Assembly (NCBI GenBank): GCA_902588925.1 | Contig: CACIRB010000001.1 | Span: 84,218 to 148,217 of the forward strand | DNA length: 64,000 nt | Origin: an uncultured Pelagibacteraceae bacterium | GTDB lineage: Bacteria > Pseudomonadota > Alphaproteobacteria > Pelagibacterales > Pelagibacteraceae | Direction of reading: 5' to 3' | Shown here: one piece after another, positions 33,271-43,121 of the stretch | Numbering within the stretch: position 1 is the stretch's first letter | How the letters are laid out: every line of letters starts with the position of its first letter | Notes under the pieces: model-generated | Seen by the model: the letters and a program-made list of their open reading frames with translations, nothing else | The model's database searches: none | What the model was told of the DNA's origin: nothing | Translations under genes and position numbers: made by a program

Positions 33271-33707
33271 TTAAATCCCCAAATATTGTCTGTTTTAATC
33301 CAACCTTGAAATTCTCCAGAGGTTATTTCACACCATTTTTGCTCACACTTTTCTAATATTAATAACCTACCTTCCTTAATAAGAGCAATTGGTTTTGCAA
33401 AAGATGTAGGGTTTTTAAATAAAATTTTATCCTTGGTTGCTATTGCAGAATTATTTTTTTTTAACTGAGATATATGTATCCACCCACCATTATTTTTAAA
33501 GTCTATAATCCTTCTAAAGTTTTCTTTTTTATCTATTTGCTTTAAAGGAAGATTAATTTTTTTATAAACAAATTTAACATCAGAGTCAAAACTTGGACCA
33601 TATCTAACGTTTACTTTATTTTTTTTTAAAGAAACAAACATCTCATTTGCAGAGCTTATTGATATTAATAAAATAAAAATCAAAATTGTTCTTATAATTA
33701 ATTGCAT
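33267..33707 (-). CDS. Secreted bacterial SH3-domain protein
   Basis: Signal peptide; KKNKVNVRYGPSFDSDVKFVYKKINLPLKQI; GEFQGWIKTDNIWG. Confidence 0.82.
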   Translation of the reverse strand: MQLIIRTILIFILLISISSANEMFVSLKKNKVNVRYGPSFDSDVKFVYKKINLPLKQIDKKENFRRIIDFKNNGGWIHISQLKKNNSAIATKDKILFKNPTSFAKPIALIKEGRLLILEKCEQKWCEITSGEFQGWIKTDNIWGFN

Positions 33708-34453
33708 AGACAGTTTTTTCTTTTTTTAATTTTTGCTTTTCTAAAATTTAAATTTAATAAATCAATTATTAAAATATAATTATTTATACTTTGACCTATA
33801 TTTAAAATATTTTTTAAAATCTCATTAGCTTGCATCGTACCAACAATTCCAGCAACAGTTCCTAAGATTCCCTCATATTCACAATTGAGTATTTCATCAG
33901 ATATTTTTTCTTCTTGATAAAAACATCGAAGGCATGGCTCTTTTTTATTTTTGAAATTAAATGTAAAGATATGACCATCAAATTTACTTATTGCACCAGT
34001 TACTAAAAATTTTTTATACTTTAAACTTAAGTCATTAATTATAAATTTACTTTCAAAATTATCAGTTCCATCAACAATATAATCATAATCTTTAATAATT
34101 TTTTGAAATTTAGACTTATTTAATTTGTAATTAAAAATTTTTATTTTTGTTAAAGAATTAATTTTGTTTAATTTTTTTTTAGCAATTTTAACTTTCGGCT
34201 TATTTAAATCTTTTTCATTGAATAAACTTTGCCTATGAATATTTGAAAGGCTTATTTTATCATGATCTACAATTCCTAATGAACCAATCCCTGACCTAGT
34301 TAGGAATTCTGCTACTGGACATCCAAGACCACCCATACCTATTATTAATACTTTTGAATTTGTGATTTTATTTTGACCTAAAATACCAATATTTTTTAAT
34401 ATGATTTGTCTTGAAAAACGCTCGATTTGATTTTTGTTTAACTTTTTGCTCAT
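33698..34453 (-). CDS. ThiF/MoeB-family E1-like adenylyltransferase
   Basis: RFSRQIILKNIGILGQNKITNSKVLIIGMGGLGCPVAEFLTRSGIG; CxxC pairs. Confidence 0.9.
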   Translation of the reverse strand: MSKKLNKNQIERFSRQIILKNIGILGQNKITNSKVLIIGMGGLGCPVAEFLTRSGIGSLGIVDHDKISLSNIHRQSLFNEKDLNKPKVKIAKKKLNKINSLTKIKIFNYKLNKSKFQKIIKDYDYIVDGTDNFESKFIINDLSLKYKKFLVTGAISKFDGHIFTFNFKNKKEPCLRCFYQEEKISDEILNCEYEGILGTVAGIVGTMQANEILKNILNIGQSINNYILIIDLLNLNFRKAKIKKRKNCLCN

Positions 34454-34887
34454 TTTCCTGTTGAGCCAAACCCGCCTTCGCCTCTCATTGTTTCTGGAAG
34501 TTCTTCTGTTTCTTCAAAATTTATTTTTATCACTGGTGTAAGAACCATTTGAGCTATTCTGTCTTTATTGTTTATTAAAAAATCTTCTTTTCCGTGATTG
34601 TAAAGTATTACTTTTATCTCACCCCTGTAATCACTATCTATTGTTCCTGGCGTATTTAAAACACTAATATTATTTTTTGCGGCCAAACCTGATCTAGGTC
34701 GTATTTGAATTTCAAATTCATTTGAAAAAGCAACAGCAATTCCAGTTGGAACTAAACAAGAATTTTTAGATTTAAGTACAATTGGTTCCTTTATAAATGC
34801 CATGAGATCCATTCCAGAAGCCCCTTCTGTTTTATAGGTGGGTAACTCTATTGAAGGATCTAATTTTTTAACAAGGATTTTTGCCAT
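34450..34887 (-). CDS. dut: dUTP diphosphatase
   Basis: EGASGMDLMA; RPRSGLAAKNNISVLNTPGTIDSDYRGEIKV; RGEGGFGSTGK. Confidence 0.97.
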   Translation of the reverse strand: MAKILVKKLDPSIELPTYKTEGASGMDLMAFIKEPIVLKSKNSCLVPTGIAVAFSNEFEIQIRPRSGLAAKNNISVLNTPGTIDSDYRGEIKVILYNHGKEDFLINNKDRIAQMVLTPVIKINFEETEELPETMRGEGGFGSTGK

Positions 34888-36092
34888 TAATTTAATTGAT
34901 CAATTATTCTATCAACTATTTCTTCAGAAATTTCAGATTTTCTCTTATATGTTAGGACTTCACTTTTTAAAGATTTATTTTTGTAGTGGATCGTAACTTC
35001 ATTATAATCAGAGTTAAATCCAATATTTTTTTTAGAAACATCGTTAGAAATTATCCAGTCACAATTTTTTTTATTTAATTTTTCTTCTGCATTTTTTAAA
35101 ACTTCGTTTGTTTCTGCTGCAAAACCAATCACAATTTCAGGCCTCATAGAATTATGATTCGATATGTAATTTAAAATATCAATATTTTTTTCTAAATTTA
35201 AATTTAATGCTTCTTCTTTTTTTATTTTTGTTTTAGATTTATTTTTTACTTTAAAGTCTGATACTGCTGCTGAAAAAATTGCTATATCTACAGGTAAATT
35301 CTTTTGTGTAGCAGCAAACATTTCATCTGCTGTTTCAACCTTAATGAGTTTAATATCTTTTTCTACTTCTAGATTAGTTGGTCCTGAAATCAGTGTTGTA
35401 TCAAAACCTTTTTTTGATAGACATTTAGCTAGTTCGTATCCCTGTTTGCCACTTGATTTATTAGTTATAAAACGAACAGGGTCGATATACTCATTAGTTG
35501 GTCCAGCGGTAACTAAAGCTTTAAATTTTTTATTTTGGATTTGGTTTAAAAAAAATTGATTTAATTCATCCGCAATTTTTAACGGTTCAGACATCTTACC
35601 TTCGCCATATTCTCCACACGCCATATCTCCTATCTCAGGACCAATAAATTTATAACCAAAATCTTTTAATTTTTTTAAATTAATTTTTGTAGATTTATGT
35701 TCCCACATTCTAATATTCATGGCTGGTGCTAAATAAATTTGTTTATTTGAAGCAAGTATTACAGTCGAAGCTAAATCATCTGTAGCACCTTGTGCTAATT
35801 TCGAAATGGTATTTGCTGTTATTGGGGCAACGACAACTACGTCTGCCCATCTAGAAAGTGAAATATGATCCATTTCAGTTTCATTTTCTAAGCTAAACAA
35901 ATCACTATAAACTTTACCTTGAGACAATGATGCTACAGATAATGGAGTTACAAATTCTTTAGCGCTAGAAGTAAGTATAGTTTTTATTTCTGCACCATTT
36001 TTTTTTAATAATCTTATAGTTTCAAGACTTTTGTAAGCTGAAATACCTCCACAAATAATAAACAGGATTTTTTTGTTATTAAGATTTTTCAT
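34887..36092 (-). CDS. coaBC: Bifunctional phosphopantothenoylcysteine decarboxylase/synthase
   Basis: ILFIICGGISAYKSLETIRLLKK; APAMNIRMW; TAGPTNEYIDPVRFITNKSSGKQGYELAK. Confidence 0.96.
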   Translation of the reverse strand: MKNLNNKKILFIICGGISAYKSLETIRLLKKNGAEIKTILTSSAKEFVTPLSVASLSQGKVYSDLFSLENETEMDHISLSRWADVVVVAPITANTISKLAQGATDDLASTVILASNKQIYLAPAMNIRMWEHKSTKINLKKLKDFGYKFIGPEIGDMACGEYGEGKMSEPLKIADELNQFFLNQIQNKKFKALVTAGPTNEYIDPVRFITNKSSGKQGYELAKCLSKKGFDTTLISGPTNLEVEKDIKLIKVETADEMFAATQKNLPVDIAIFSAAVSDFKVKNKSKTKIKKEEALNLNLEKNIDILNYISNHNSMRPEIVIGFAAETNEVLKNAEEKLNKKNCDWIISNDVSKKNIGFNSDYNEVTIHYKNKSLKSEVLTYKRKSEISEEIVDRIIDQLN

Positions 36093-36100
36093 TTGCAGAA

Positions 36101-37681
36101 TTAAAATACTATAAGACCAAAAATTACAAGAAGTAATAAGCCAATAATAGATTGGTTTCTAAATGCCACCATTTCAGATTTTTTATCGTTTAAAGCTGTA
36201 TAAGAATTTGAGTTTTCTGGAATTTGTCCACTAGCTAAATACGTCAGAGCTTGATTTGCTTTGTCCATGATCTCAGGTAACTCAGGTAATCTTTTAATTA
36301 CTTCAGTACTATTTTTAAGTGTTTCATTAAAATTATTTATAGGGTCTTTTGTTTCTCTTAACCAATTTTCAAGAACTGGTCTAGAAGTTGTCCAAATATT
36401 AGTGTTAGGATTTAATTTTCTAGCCACTCCTTCAACTACGACCATTGTTTTTTGTAACATTAATAATTGAGGTTGAGTTTGCATATTAAATTTTTCTGTA
36501 ACATCAAAAAGCTGTTTTAATAATTTTCCACCTGAAATATCTTTAACCTCTTGACCAAATATAGGTTCCCCTATCGACCTTAATGCTTGGGCAAGATCAT
36601 CTATTGGTACATTTTTAGGGACCAATCCTGCAACCAAGTGAACTTCAGCAACTTTTTTATAATCTCTTTGAATAAATCCAAATAAAATTTCAGCTAAAAA
36701 ACGTTTACTCATTTTGTCTAATCTACCCATTATGCCAAAATCTATGGGAGCTATTTGACCGCTCTCATCAATAAATATATTTCCTTGGTGCATATCAGCA
36801 TGAAAAAAACCATCTCTTACAGCATGTCTTAAAAAATGCTGGATAATATCTTCAGCAATTTTATTAGTGTTTAGATTTCTTTTTTTTAGCTCTTCTGTTT
36901 CACGAATAGATACACCGTCTATCCAATCTAATGTCATTACATTTTCACTAGTAAAGTTCCAATATATTTCAGGAACTTTAAATCCAGCATCATTTTTTGT
37001 ATTTTCTGCATATTCATTTGCAGCAGCTGCCTCAAACCTTAAATCCATTTCTAGGTTGGTTATTTCTTTCAATAAAAAAACAACTTCTACAAGTTTTAAT
37101 CTTTTAGTTTTTTTTAAGAAAGACTCAACAATAAAAGCAAATAGCATCATCGCATCAATTTCTTCATTAAATATTTTTTTGATGTTGGGTCTAATAATTT
37201 TTATAGCTACATCTTTAATCGTACCATTATCATTTATTTTAGCTTTATGAACTTGTGCTATTGATGCAGCCGCAACTGGTTCACTCAAATCAATAATTGA
37301 ATTATAAGCATCATTGCCCAAATCAGTTTTAATTATTTCTTTTGCCTGATTAATAGAAAATGGTGGTAAACGATCTTGTAATTTTTCTAGTTTTGTAGAA
37401 AGTTCTTCTCCTATAATATCAGGTCTAGTAGCTAAAAATTGACCTAATTTTATAAAAGTTGTACCCATCGACTCCAATGATTTTGAAAGCCTTTCTCCAT
37501 CATCCTGCACATGTTGATTTAATTCTTTTTTTTCAAAAGAGATTGCTAAAAGTTGGAATAAAAACGTGATTGCTACCGGCGGTTTTTTAAATTTAGATGC
37601 AATATCTAAAATATCAGATTTTGCAATTTTTCTTCCTAATTTAAATAAAGTAATTATTTTTTTTAGCATTATATTTTCCAA
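36101..37681 (-). CDS. ubiB: Ubiquinone biosynthesis kinase-like protein UbiB
   Basis: SMGTTFIKLGQFLATRPDIIGEEL; ABC1-family kinase motifs; adjacent to ubiE. Confidence 0.95.
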   Translation of the reverse strand: MENIMLKKIITLFKLGRKIAKSDILDIASKFKKPPVAITFLFQLLAISFEKKELNQHVQDDGERLSKSLESMGTTFIKLGQFLATRPDIIGEELSTKLEKLQDRLPPFSINQAKEIIKTDLGNDAYNSIIDLSEPVAAASIAQVHKAKINDNGTIKDVAIKIIRPNIKKIFNEEIDAMMLFAFIVESFLKKTKRLKLVEVVFLLKEITNLEMDLRFEAAAANEYAENTKNDAGFKVPEIYWNFTSENVMTLDWIDGVSIRETEELKKRNLNTNKIAEDIIQHFLRHAVRDGFFHADMHQGNIFIDESGQIAPIDFGIMGRLDKMSKRFLAEILFGFIQRDYKKVAEVHLVAGLVPKNVPIDDLAQALRSIGEPIFGQEVKDISGGKLLKQLFDVTEKFNMQTQPQLLMLQKTMVVVEGVARKLNPNTNIWTTSRPVLENWLRETKDPINNFNETLKNSTEVIKRLPELPEIMDKANQALTYLASGQIPENSNSYTALNDKKSEMVAFRNQSIIGLLLLVIFGLIVF

Positions 37682-38373
37682 CCACTATGGATAGAGACTA
37701 TACCACCTGAAAAGTTCCTATAATTACATTTCGTAAAATTATGCTTTTTCATTAAGTCAATCAATTCTTCTTGATTAATAAATTCTTCAATACTTTTTAC
37801 CAAATATTCATATGGTTTTTTATCGCCGACAATAAATTGACCAATATGAGGAATTATTTTTGAATAGTTTTTATAAACAAAATCTAAGTTAGAGTTTTGA
37901 ATTTTTGAAAATTCTAAACATAGAAATCTTCCACCTGGTTTTAATACCCTATACGCTTCAGATATAGCTTTGTCTAAATTCTTTGTATTTCTGAGTCCAA
38001 AACTTATTGTGTAATAATCAAACTCGTTGTCTTGAAATGGAAGTCTCTCAGCAGCTGCATTAATCCATTTTATATTTTTATATTTAGATAATTTTTGCTT
38101 ACCTTGACTAATCATACCTTTATTTGGATCTACACAAGTCACTTCTGACATTTGATTTGTATTATTCAAAAATAATTTACCAATATCACCAGTTCCACAA
38201 GCAACATCTATTAATTTTTTATTTGGAGACGGCTTCATAATATTGATTAGATTTTTTTTCCAAAATCTATGAATGCCCAGTGACATGAAATCATTCATCA
38301 AGTCGTATTTATTATAAACTTGATCAAAAACACCCTCTACAAGGCCTTTTTTATTTTGAAGATATTGTTGCAT
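37669..38373 (-). CDS. ubiE: Ubiquinone/menaquinone C-methyltransferase
   Basis: VFDQVYNKYDLMNDFMSLGIHRFWKKNLI; DVACGTGDIG; YTISFGLRN. Confidence 0.96.
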   Translation of the reverse strand: MQQYLQNKKGLVEGVFDQVYNKYDLMNDFMSLGIHRFWKKNLINIMKPSPNKKLIDVACGTGDIGKLFLNNTNQMSEVTCVDPNKGMISQGKQKLSKYKNIKWINAAAERLPFQDNEFDYYTISFGLRNTKNLDKAISEAYRVLKPGGRFLCLEFSKIQNSNLDFVYKNYSKIIPHIGQFIVGDKKPYEYLVKSIEEFINQEELIDLMKKHNFTKCNYRNFSGGIVSIHSGWKI

Positions 38374-38402
38374 AAAAAAATATATATTGAATATAGTGAG
38401 AA

Positions 38403-39266
38403 ATGCCAGAATTACCAGAAGTAGAAATTGTTAGACAATCTTTGCATAAAAAAATTAAACAAAAAAGTATTAAAAAAGTAATTATTAGAAATAAAAATCT
38501 TAGATTTCCAGTTCCAAAAAATTTTAGTTCTTTTTTAAAGAATAAAAAAATTAAGAAAGTAGATAGATTTTCTAAGTATTTAATATTGAATTTTAAAAGT
38601 GGTGATTTTTGTTTGATACATTTAGGAATGTCTGGAACAATCCACATCATTGATAATAAAAAAAAATTAAAATTTACTAATGCTAGTTTTTATCATTCTC
38701 CTATATTGCCAAAAAAACATAATCATATTGAGTTAATATTTAATTCTTTGAAAGTAATTTATAATGATCCAAGAAGATTTGGGTTTTTTGAGTTAGTAGA
38801 AAATAAAAAAAAATTAGAAAATAGATTTCAAAATTTAGGACCAGAACCATTCAATTTAAATTTTGATTTGAATTACGTTTTTAATTACTTCAAAGGAAAG
38901 AATAAAAATATCAAAACTTTTCTATTAGACCAAAAATTTGTTTCTGGAATTGGAAATATTTACGCAAGTGAAATTTTATTTCTAAGTAAAGTTTATCCAT
39001 TTAAAAAAGCAAGTTTGTTATCTACAGAAGATTGTAAAAAAATTATTTATAATTCAAAAAAAATTTTATTAAGAGCAATTAAAAGAGGTGGTTCAAGTAT
39101 TAGGGATTTTAAAGATACATTAGGATCTTCTGGTAACTACCAAAAAGAATTTAAAGTATATCAGCAAGAAGGATTAAGATGCAAAACTAAAGGATGCACA
39201 GATACTATACAAAAAAAAATTGTATCAAATAGATCCACTTTCTTTTGTAATTCCTGTCAAAATTAG
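38403..39266 (+). CDS. mutM: Formamidopyrimidine-DNA glycosylase
   Basis: MPELPEVEIVRQSL N-terminus, C-terminal zinc finger. Confidence 0.98.
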   Translation: MPELPEVEIVRQSLHKKIKQKSIKKVIIRNKNLRFPVPKNFSSFLKNKKIKKVDRFSKYLILNFKSGDFCLIHLGMSGTIHIIDNKKKLKFTNASFYHSPILPKKHNHIELIFNSLKVIYNDPRRFGFFELVENKKKLENRFQNLGPEPFNLNFDLNYVFNYFKGKNKNIKTFLLDQKFVSGIGNIYASEILFLSKVYPFKKASLLSTEDCKKIIYNSKKILLRAIKRGGSSIRDFKDTLGSSGNYQKEFKVYQQEGLRCKTKGCTDTIQKKIVSNRSTFFCNSCQN

Positions 39267-39314
39267 ATAAATATTTAGTTGACCGTTTTCAGTTCTCAAG
39301 CTATACCCCTGCGC

Positions 39315-39575
39315 ATGGCAAATACAAAATCAGCTATTAAACGTATAAGACGAATTTCTAAGCAAACAGCAGTTAATAAAGCTAGAAAAAGTAGATTTAG
39401 AAATGCATTAAAGAAAATGAACGCTTTAATTGATAATAAAAAGAAAGATGAAGCATTAAAATTCTTACCTAAACTAAACTCTGAGTTGATGAAGATTGCA
39501 AAAACTGGTGTGATTAAAAAACAAAATGCATCAAGAAACGTATCAAGAGTAACAAAAAAGATTGCAGCAATTTAG
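39315..39575 (+). CDS. rpsT: 30S ribosomal protein S20
   Basis: MANTKSAIKRIRRISKQTAVNKARKSRFRNALKKM; start set to ATG at 39315. Confidence 0.96.
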   Translation: MANTKSAIKRIRRISKQTAVNKARKSRFRNALKKMNALIDNKKKDEALKFLPKLNSELMKIAKTGVIKKQNASRNVSRVTKKIAAI

Positions 39576-39891
39576 CAACATCAAGTTTTTTTCTAAAATA
39601 AATTTTAATAACACATAATATAAGAATTTAACATTTTTAAATTACTACATTTAGATTTAGTAAATTTTTGATCAGATGCAATGCAATTAATCATTGATTC
39701 AATCTATATTTGATTCAATCAAAAATTTTAATTTTACAAATATATTTTTTAATCAATCTACAATTTAAATTTATTTAAAAAATCTTATGACAAAGAATCT
39801 ACAATTGCAGATTTAATTTTTTTTTAATTTTGAATTCAATACTTGTTGCAAAATTTTTTAAATCGTTCTAACTGAGGGTCTTCCTTAAGTT
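39576..39891. promoter_or_regulatory. Repeat-bearing AT-rich intergenic region upstream of dnaA (candidate dnaA control/oriC-like region)
   Basis: 316 nt, longest clear non-coding gap I noticed; TTGATTCAATC x2 (39694-39704, 39710-39720) and AATCTACAATT x2 (39755-39765, 39796-39806). Confidence 0.4.
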
Positions 39892-41310
39892 ATGAATAAA
39901 TCTTATATAAATAAAAACATAAATAATTTTGCTTCAGAAGAGCTTAACTGGCAACAAATTCAATCTGAAATGAAGAATAAATTAGGTTTAGAAATTTATG
40001 AAAGTTGGTTAAAAAAAATATCATTTCTTGAGGAACATAATAATTATATACTTTTATCTGTTCCAACCAGATTTATTAGAGACTGGATAACTTCAAGGTA
40101 TTTAGACCAAATTCTGAAAATAATTAAATTGTATAAAAAAGATATAATTAGAATTGAATTTAAAATTATTGATCAAAAAGTAGATAAGGAGTTGAAAGAC
40201 TCAACAAATATTGAAAGTAACCAAAATGAAAAAGTTTCATTTATAAAAGATTCTTATCTTCAGTATAACCGAATAGATCCAAACAAACGATTTGATAACT
40301 TTATAACTGGATCAAGCAATAAACTTGCATTTGAAGCTTCTTTAAAAGTTACTGAAAATATTTCTCATTATAATCCACTCTATATTTATGGTGGTGTTGG
40401 AATGGGGAAAACTCACTTATTAAATTCAATTGGTTTTGAGATGAAGAAAAAAAGTAAAGTGATGTTCATTTCAGCTGAGCGTTTTATGTATCAGTTTGTA
40501 AAATCAATTAAATTAAATGATATGGTCAAGTTTAAAGAATATTTTAGAAATACTGACATTTTACTAATAGATGATATCCAGTTTATTAGTGGTAAAGAAG
40601 CGATGCAGGAAGAATTTTTTCATACATTCAATGCTTTGTTAGATAAAGGATCACAAATTATCGTATCTGCTGATAGAGCTCCTAATAAATTAATGCGTAT
40701 TCAAGAGAGAATTAAATCTAGGTTTTCAGGTGGATTAGTTGTTGATATTCAAAAACCTGATTTAGAATTACGAAAAAAAATAGTTCAAAAAAAAACAGAA
40801 GAATTAAACAATTTATATTCAGATCAGCTTCAAGTATCAAAAGAAATACAAGATTTTATCAGTAACGAGATTTCTGGAAGTGTTAGAGAATTAGTTGGAG
40901 CAGTTAATCGAATAGTATCCTTTTCAAGAATTTATAACAAAATTCCAAATTTATCTGAAATCAAAGTGGTATTAAAAGATCTTTTGAATATCTCAGAAAA
41001 CAAAGTAACGATTGACTTGATACAGACTATTGTGTGTAAGTTTTTCAAGATAAGCAAAAATGAAATGCTTTCTTCAAGACGATCAAGATACCTTGTAAGA
41101 CCTCGACAGACAGCAATTTACTTAACTAAAATTCTAACTTCAAAATCCTTACCAGAAATAGGTAGAGAATTCTCGAATAGAGACCACACAACAATTATCC
41201 ACTCTGTTAAAACAATAGAGAAAATCAAAGAAAAAGATCCAGAAATGGTAGATAATATTAATAAACTAAAAAATCAGATTTTATACAATAACAAAGAAAA
41301 TGAAATTTAA
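39892..41310 (+). CDS. dnaA: Chromosomal replication initiator DnaA
   Basis: NPLYIYGGVGMGKTHLLNSIG; LLIDDIQFISGKEAMQEEFFHTFN; REFSNRDHTTIIHSV. Confidence 0.99.
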   Translation: MNKSYINKNINNFASEELNWQQIQSEMKNKLGLEIYESWLKKISFLEEHNNYILLSVPTRFIRDWITSRYLDQILKIIKLYKKDIIRIEFKIIDQKVDKELKDSTNIESNQNEKVSFIKDSYLQYNRIDPNKRFDNFITGSSNKLAFEASLKVTENISHYNPLYIYGGVGMGKTHLLNSIGFEMKKKSKVMFISAERFMYQFVKSIKLNDMVKFKEYFRNTDILLIDDIQFISGKEAMQEEFFHTFNALLDKGSQIIVSADRAPNKLMRIQERIKSRFSGGLVVDIQKPDLELRKKIVQKKTEELNNLYSDQLQVSKEIQDFISNEISGSVRELVGAVNRIVSFSRIYNKIPNLSEIKVVLKDLLNISENKVTIDLIQTIVCKFFKISKNEMLSSRRSRYLVRPRQTAIYLTKILTSKSLPEIGREFSNRDHTTIIHSVKTIEKIKEKDPEMVDNINKLKNQILYNNKENEI

Positions 41311-42412
41311 CGTCAATCAACAAGATCTTCAGCAAGCACTAAATTATTGTCAGGGTGTAATTGAAAAGAGAAGCACGTTACCAATTTTATCTAATATTCT
41401 ATTAGATGCTAGTAATTCTAAATTAACAATTACTGCTACAGATCTTGATTTGATTTTTATACATCAGCTTAGCAATGTTGAAATTTTAGATGAGGGAAAA
41501 ACAACAACAACTTCTTCAATTATGTATGACATAATCAGAAAATTAACATCAGGAAAAAAAATTAACCTTACTCTTACCGATGTAAGTAAATTACAAGTAG
41601 AGTCAGAAAAATCAATTTTTAATTTAAATTGTATTAGTGCTACAGAGTTTCCATTAACTGATGAGAATTTTAATGAAAATGAATTTATTATAAAATCAAA
41701 ACAATTATTAAAGCTTCTAAATAAATGTAAGTTTTCTGTTTCAAATGATGAAACTCGACATTACTTAAGTGGTATCTATTTTCACCAAACCGAGGTTGAG
41801 GATAAAAATTATTTAACGGCTGTTGCTACCGATAGTCATAGAATGTCGATTTCAAAAATCAGGCTAGACGAAAAAATTGAATTTGATCCTATTATACTTC
41901 CTAAAAAAACAATTTTTCAACTTTGTTCACTGTTAGATAGTTATGATGGTGATGTAAAAGTATCAAATCTAAAGTCAAAAATTAAGTTTGAGCTAAATAA
42001 TAGTATTTTAATTTCAAAACTTATCGATGGAAAATTCCCGAATTACATTCAGGTAATCCCTAAAAATAATCAAAAAAAATTAGAAATTGATTTAAAACTT
42101 TTCTTAAACTCAGTTGATAGAGTGGCTTCTGTATCTCTGGATAAGAAAGATGGTGTAAAATTTAATTTATCAAATGATACTCTTAATCTTTCGGTAAATA
42201 ATACTAATAGTGGAGACGGAAAAGAAACATTAAATGTTAAATTTGATCACGACTTAGAAATAAGTTTTAACTCCAGATATTTGATTGATGTAGCTTCGCA
42301 ATTAGACGGAGATAGAGTTGAAATTTTCTTTAATGATACTGGTTCACCAGCTTTAATAAAAGACCCAGGTGATTTTGATAGTATTTATGTTGTGATGCCA
42401 ATGAAGGGTTAG
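41300..42412 (+). CDS. dnaN: DNA polymerase III beta subunit (sliding clamp)
   Basis: LPILSNILLDAS; TAVATDSHRMS; C-terminal YVVMPM. Confidence 0.98.
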   Translation: MKFNVNQQDLQQALNYCQGVIEKRSTLPILSNILLDASNSKLTITATDLDLIFIHQLSNVEILDEGKTTTTSSIMYDIIRKLTSGKKINLTLTDVSKLQVESEKSIFNLNCISATEFPLTDENFNENEFIIKSKQLLKLLNKCKFSVSNDETRHYLSGIYFHQTEVEDKNYLTAVATDSHRMSISKIRLDEKIEFDPIILPKKTIFQLCSLLDSYDGDVKVSNLKSKIKFELNNSILISKLIDGKFPNYIQVIPKNNQKKLEIDLKLFLNSVDRVASVSLDKKDGVKFNLSNDTLNLSVNNTNSGDGKETLNVKFDHDLEISFNSRYLIDVASQLDGDRVEIFFNDTGSPALIKDPGDFDSIYVVMPMKG

Positions 42413-43110
42413 TTTATTAAATCTAATTCTTGATAAATATTTTTTTCTAGGGTTTTTAAAAATTCATTTTTTTCTAGGCCAGCAGAAATAGGTTTTAATA
42501 TTGATACAGTAATTGTTCTATTACTATTTTTACTACCATTTTTTGGCCATACGTACCCAGAATTTATAGCAACTGGCAAACAATTTATCTTTAATTCTTC
42601 ATATATTCTTGAGGCTCCTTTTTTAAATGGAGTTCTATCGTCAGGCAAAACCCTTGTACCTTGAGGAAAAATAATTAATGGACGATTTGATAGTGATATT
42701 GTTTTTGAAATATCATTAAAAAAACTTAAATTATCTTTTGTTGTTTTATTTCTATTTATTGAAATTGATCCTATTTTTTTTAAATACCAACCAAATATTG
42801 GAATTTTTAGAAGTTCTTTCTTTAAAATAAAAACTGGTGAATTAAAAATAGTTTGTAAATAAAAGGTCTCAAACATTGATTGATGAGATGCAGCAATAAA
42901 AAATTTATCCTCTTTCATTATATTTTCTTCACCTTTGATATGGATTTTTACTGAAAGGATAAACCTTAAGCAAATACCAGTCCAATAGCCCATTAATTTG
43001 CCACCTATTAAAACAATTTTTCTTGGTAGAAAAAAAGAAGGTAAAAAAATTATAGAAATAAAAATAATTCCAGTAAAAAAAATTATTGAAAATAAAATGT
43101 TTCTTATCAT
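42409..43110 (-). CDS. plsC: 1-acyl-sn-glycerol-3-phosphate acyltransferase
   Basis: AASHQSMFETFYLQ (HX4D-like) and IFPQGTR. Confidence 0.9.
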   Translation of the reverse strand: MIRNILFSIIFFTGIIFISIIFLPSFFLPRKIVLIGGKLMGYWTGICLRFILSVKIHIKGEENIMKEDKFFIAASHQSMFETFYLQTIFNSPVFILKKELLKIPIFGWYLKKIGSISINRNKTTKDNLSFFNDISKTISLSNRPLIIFPQGTRVLPDDRTPFKKGASRIYEELKINCLPVAINSGYVWPKNGSKNSNRTITVSILKPISAGLEKNEFLKTLEKNIYQELDLIN

Positions 43111-43121
43111 TGTTTCAAAAG

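Noticed and set aside
39279-39314. N-terminal extension of S20 (MTVFSSQAIPLR)
   Set aside because: S20 starts at MANTKSA; upstream codons are leader sequence.
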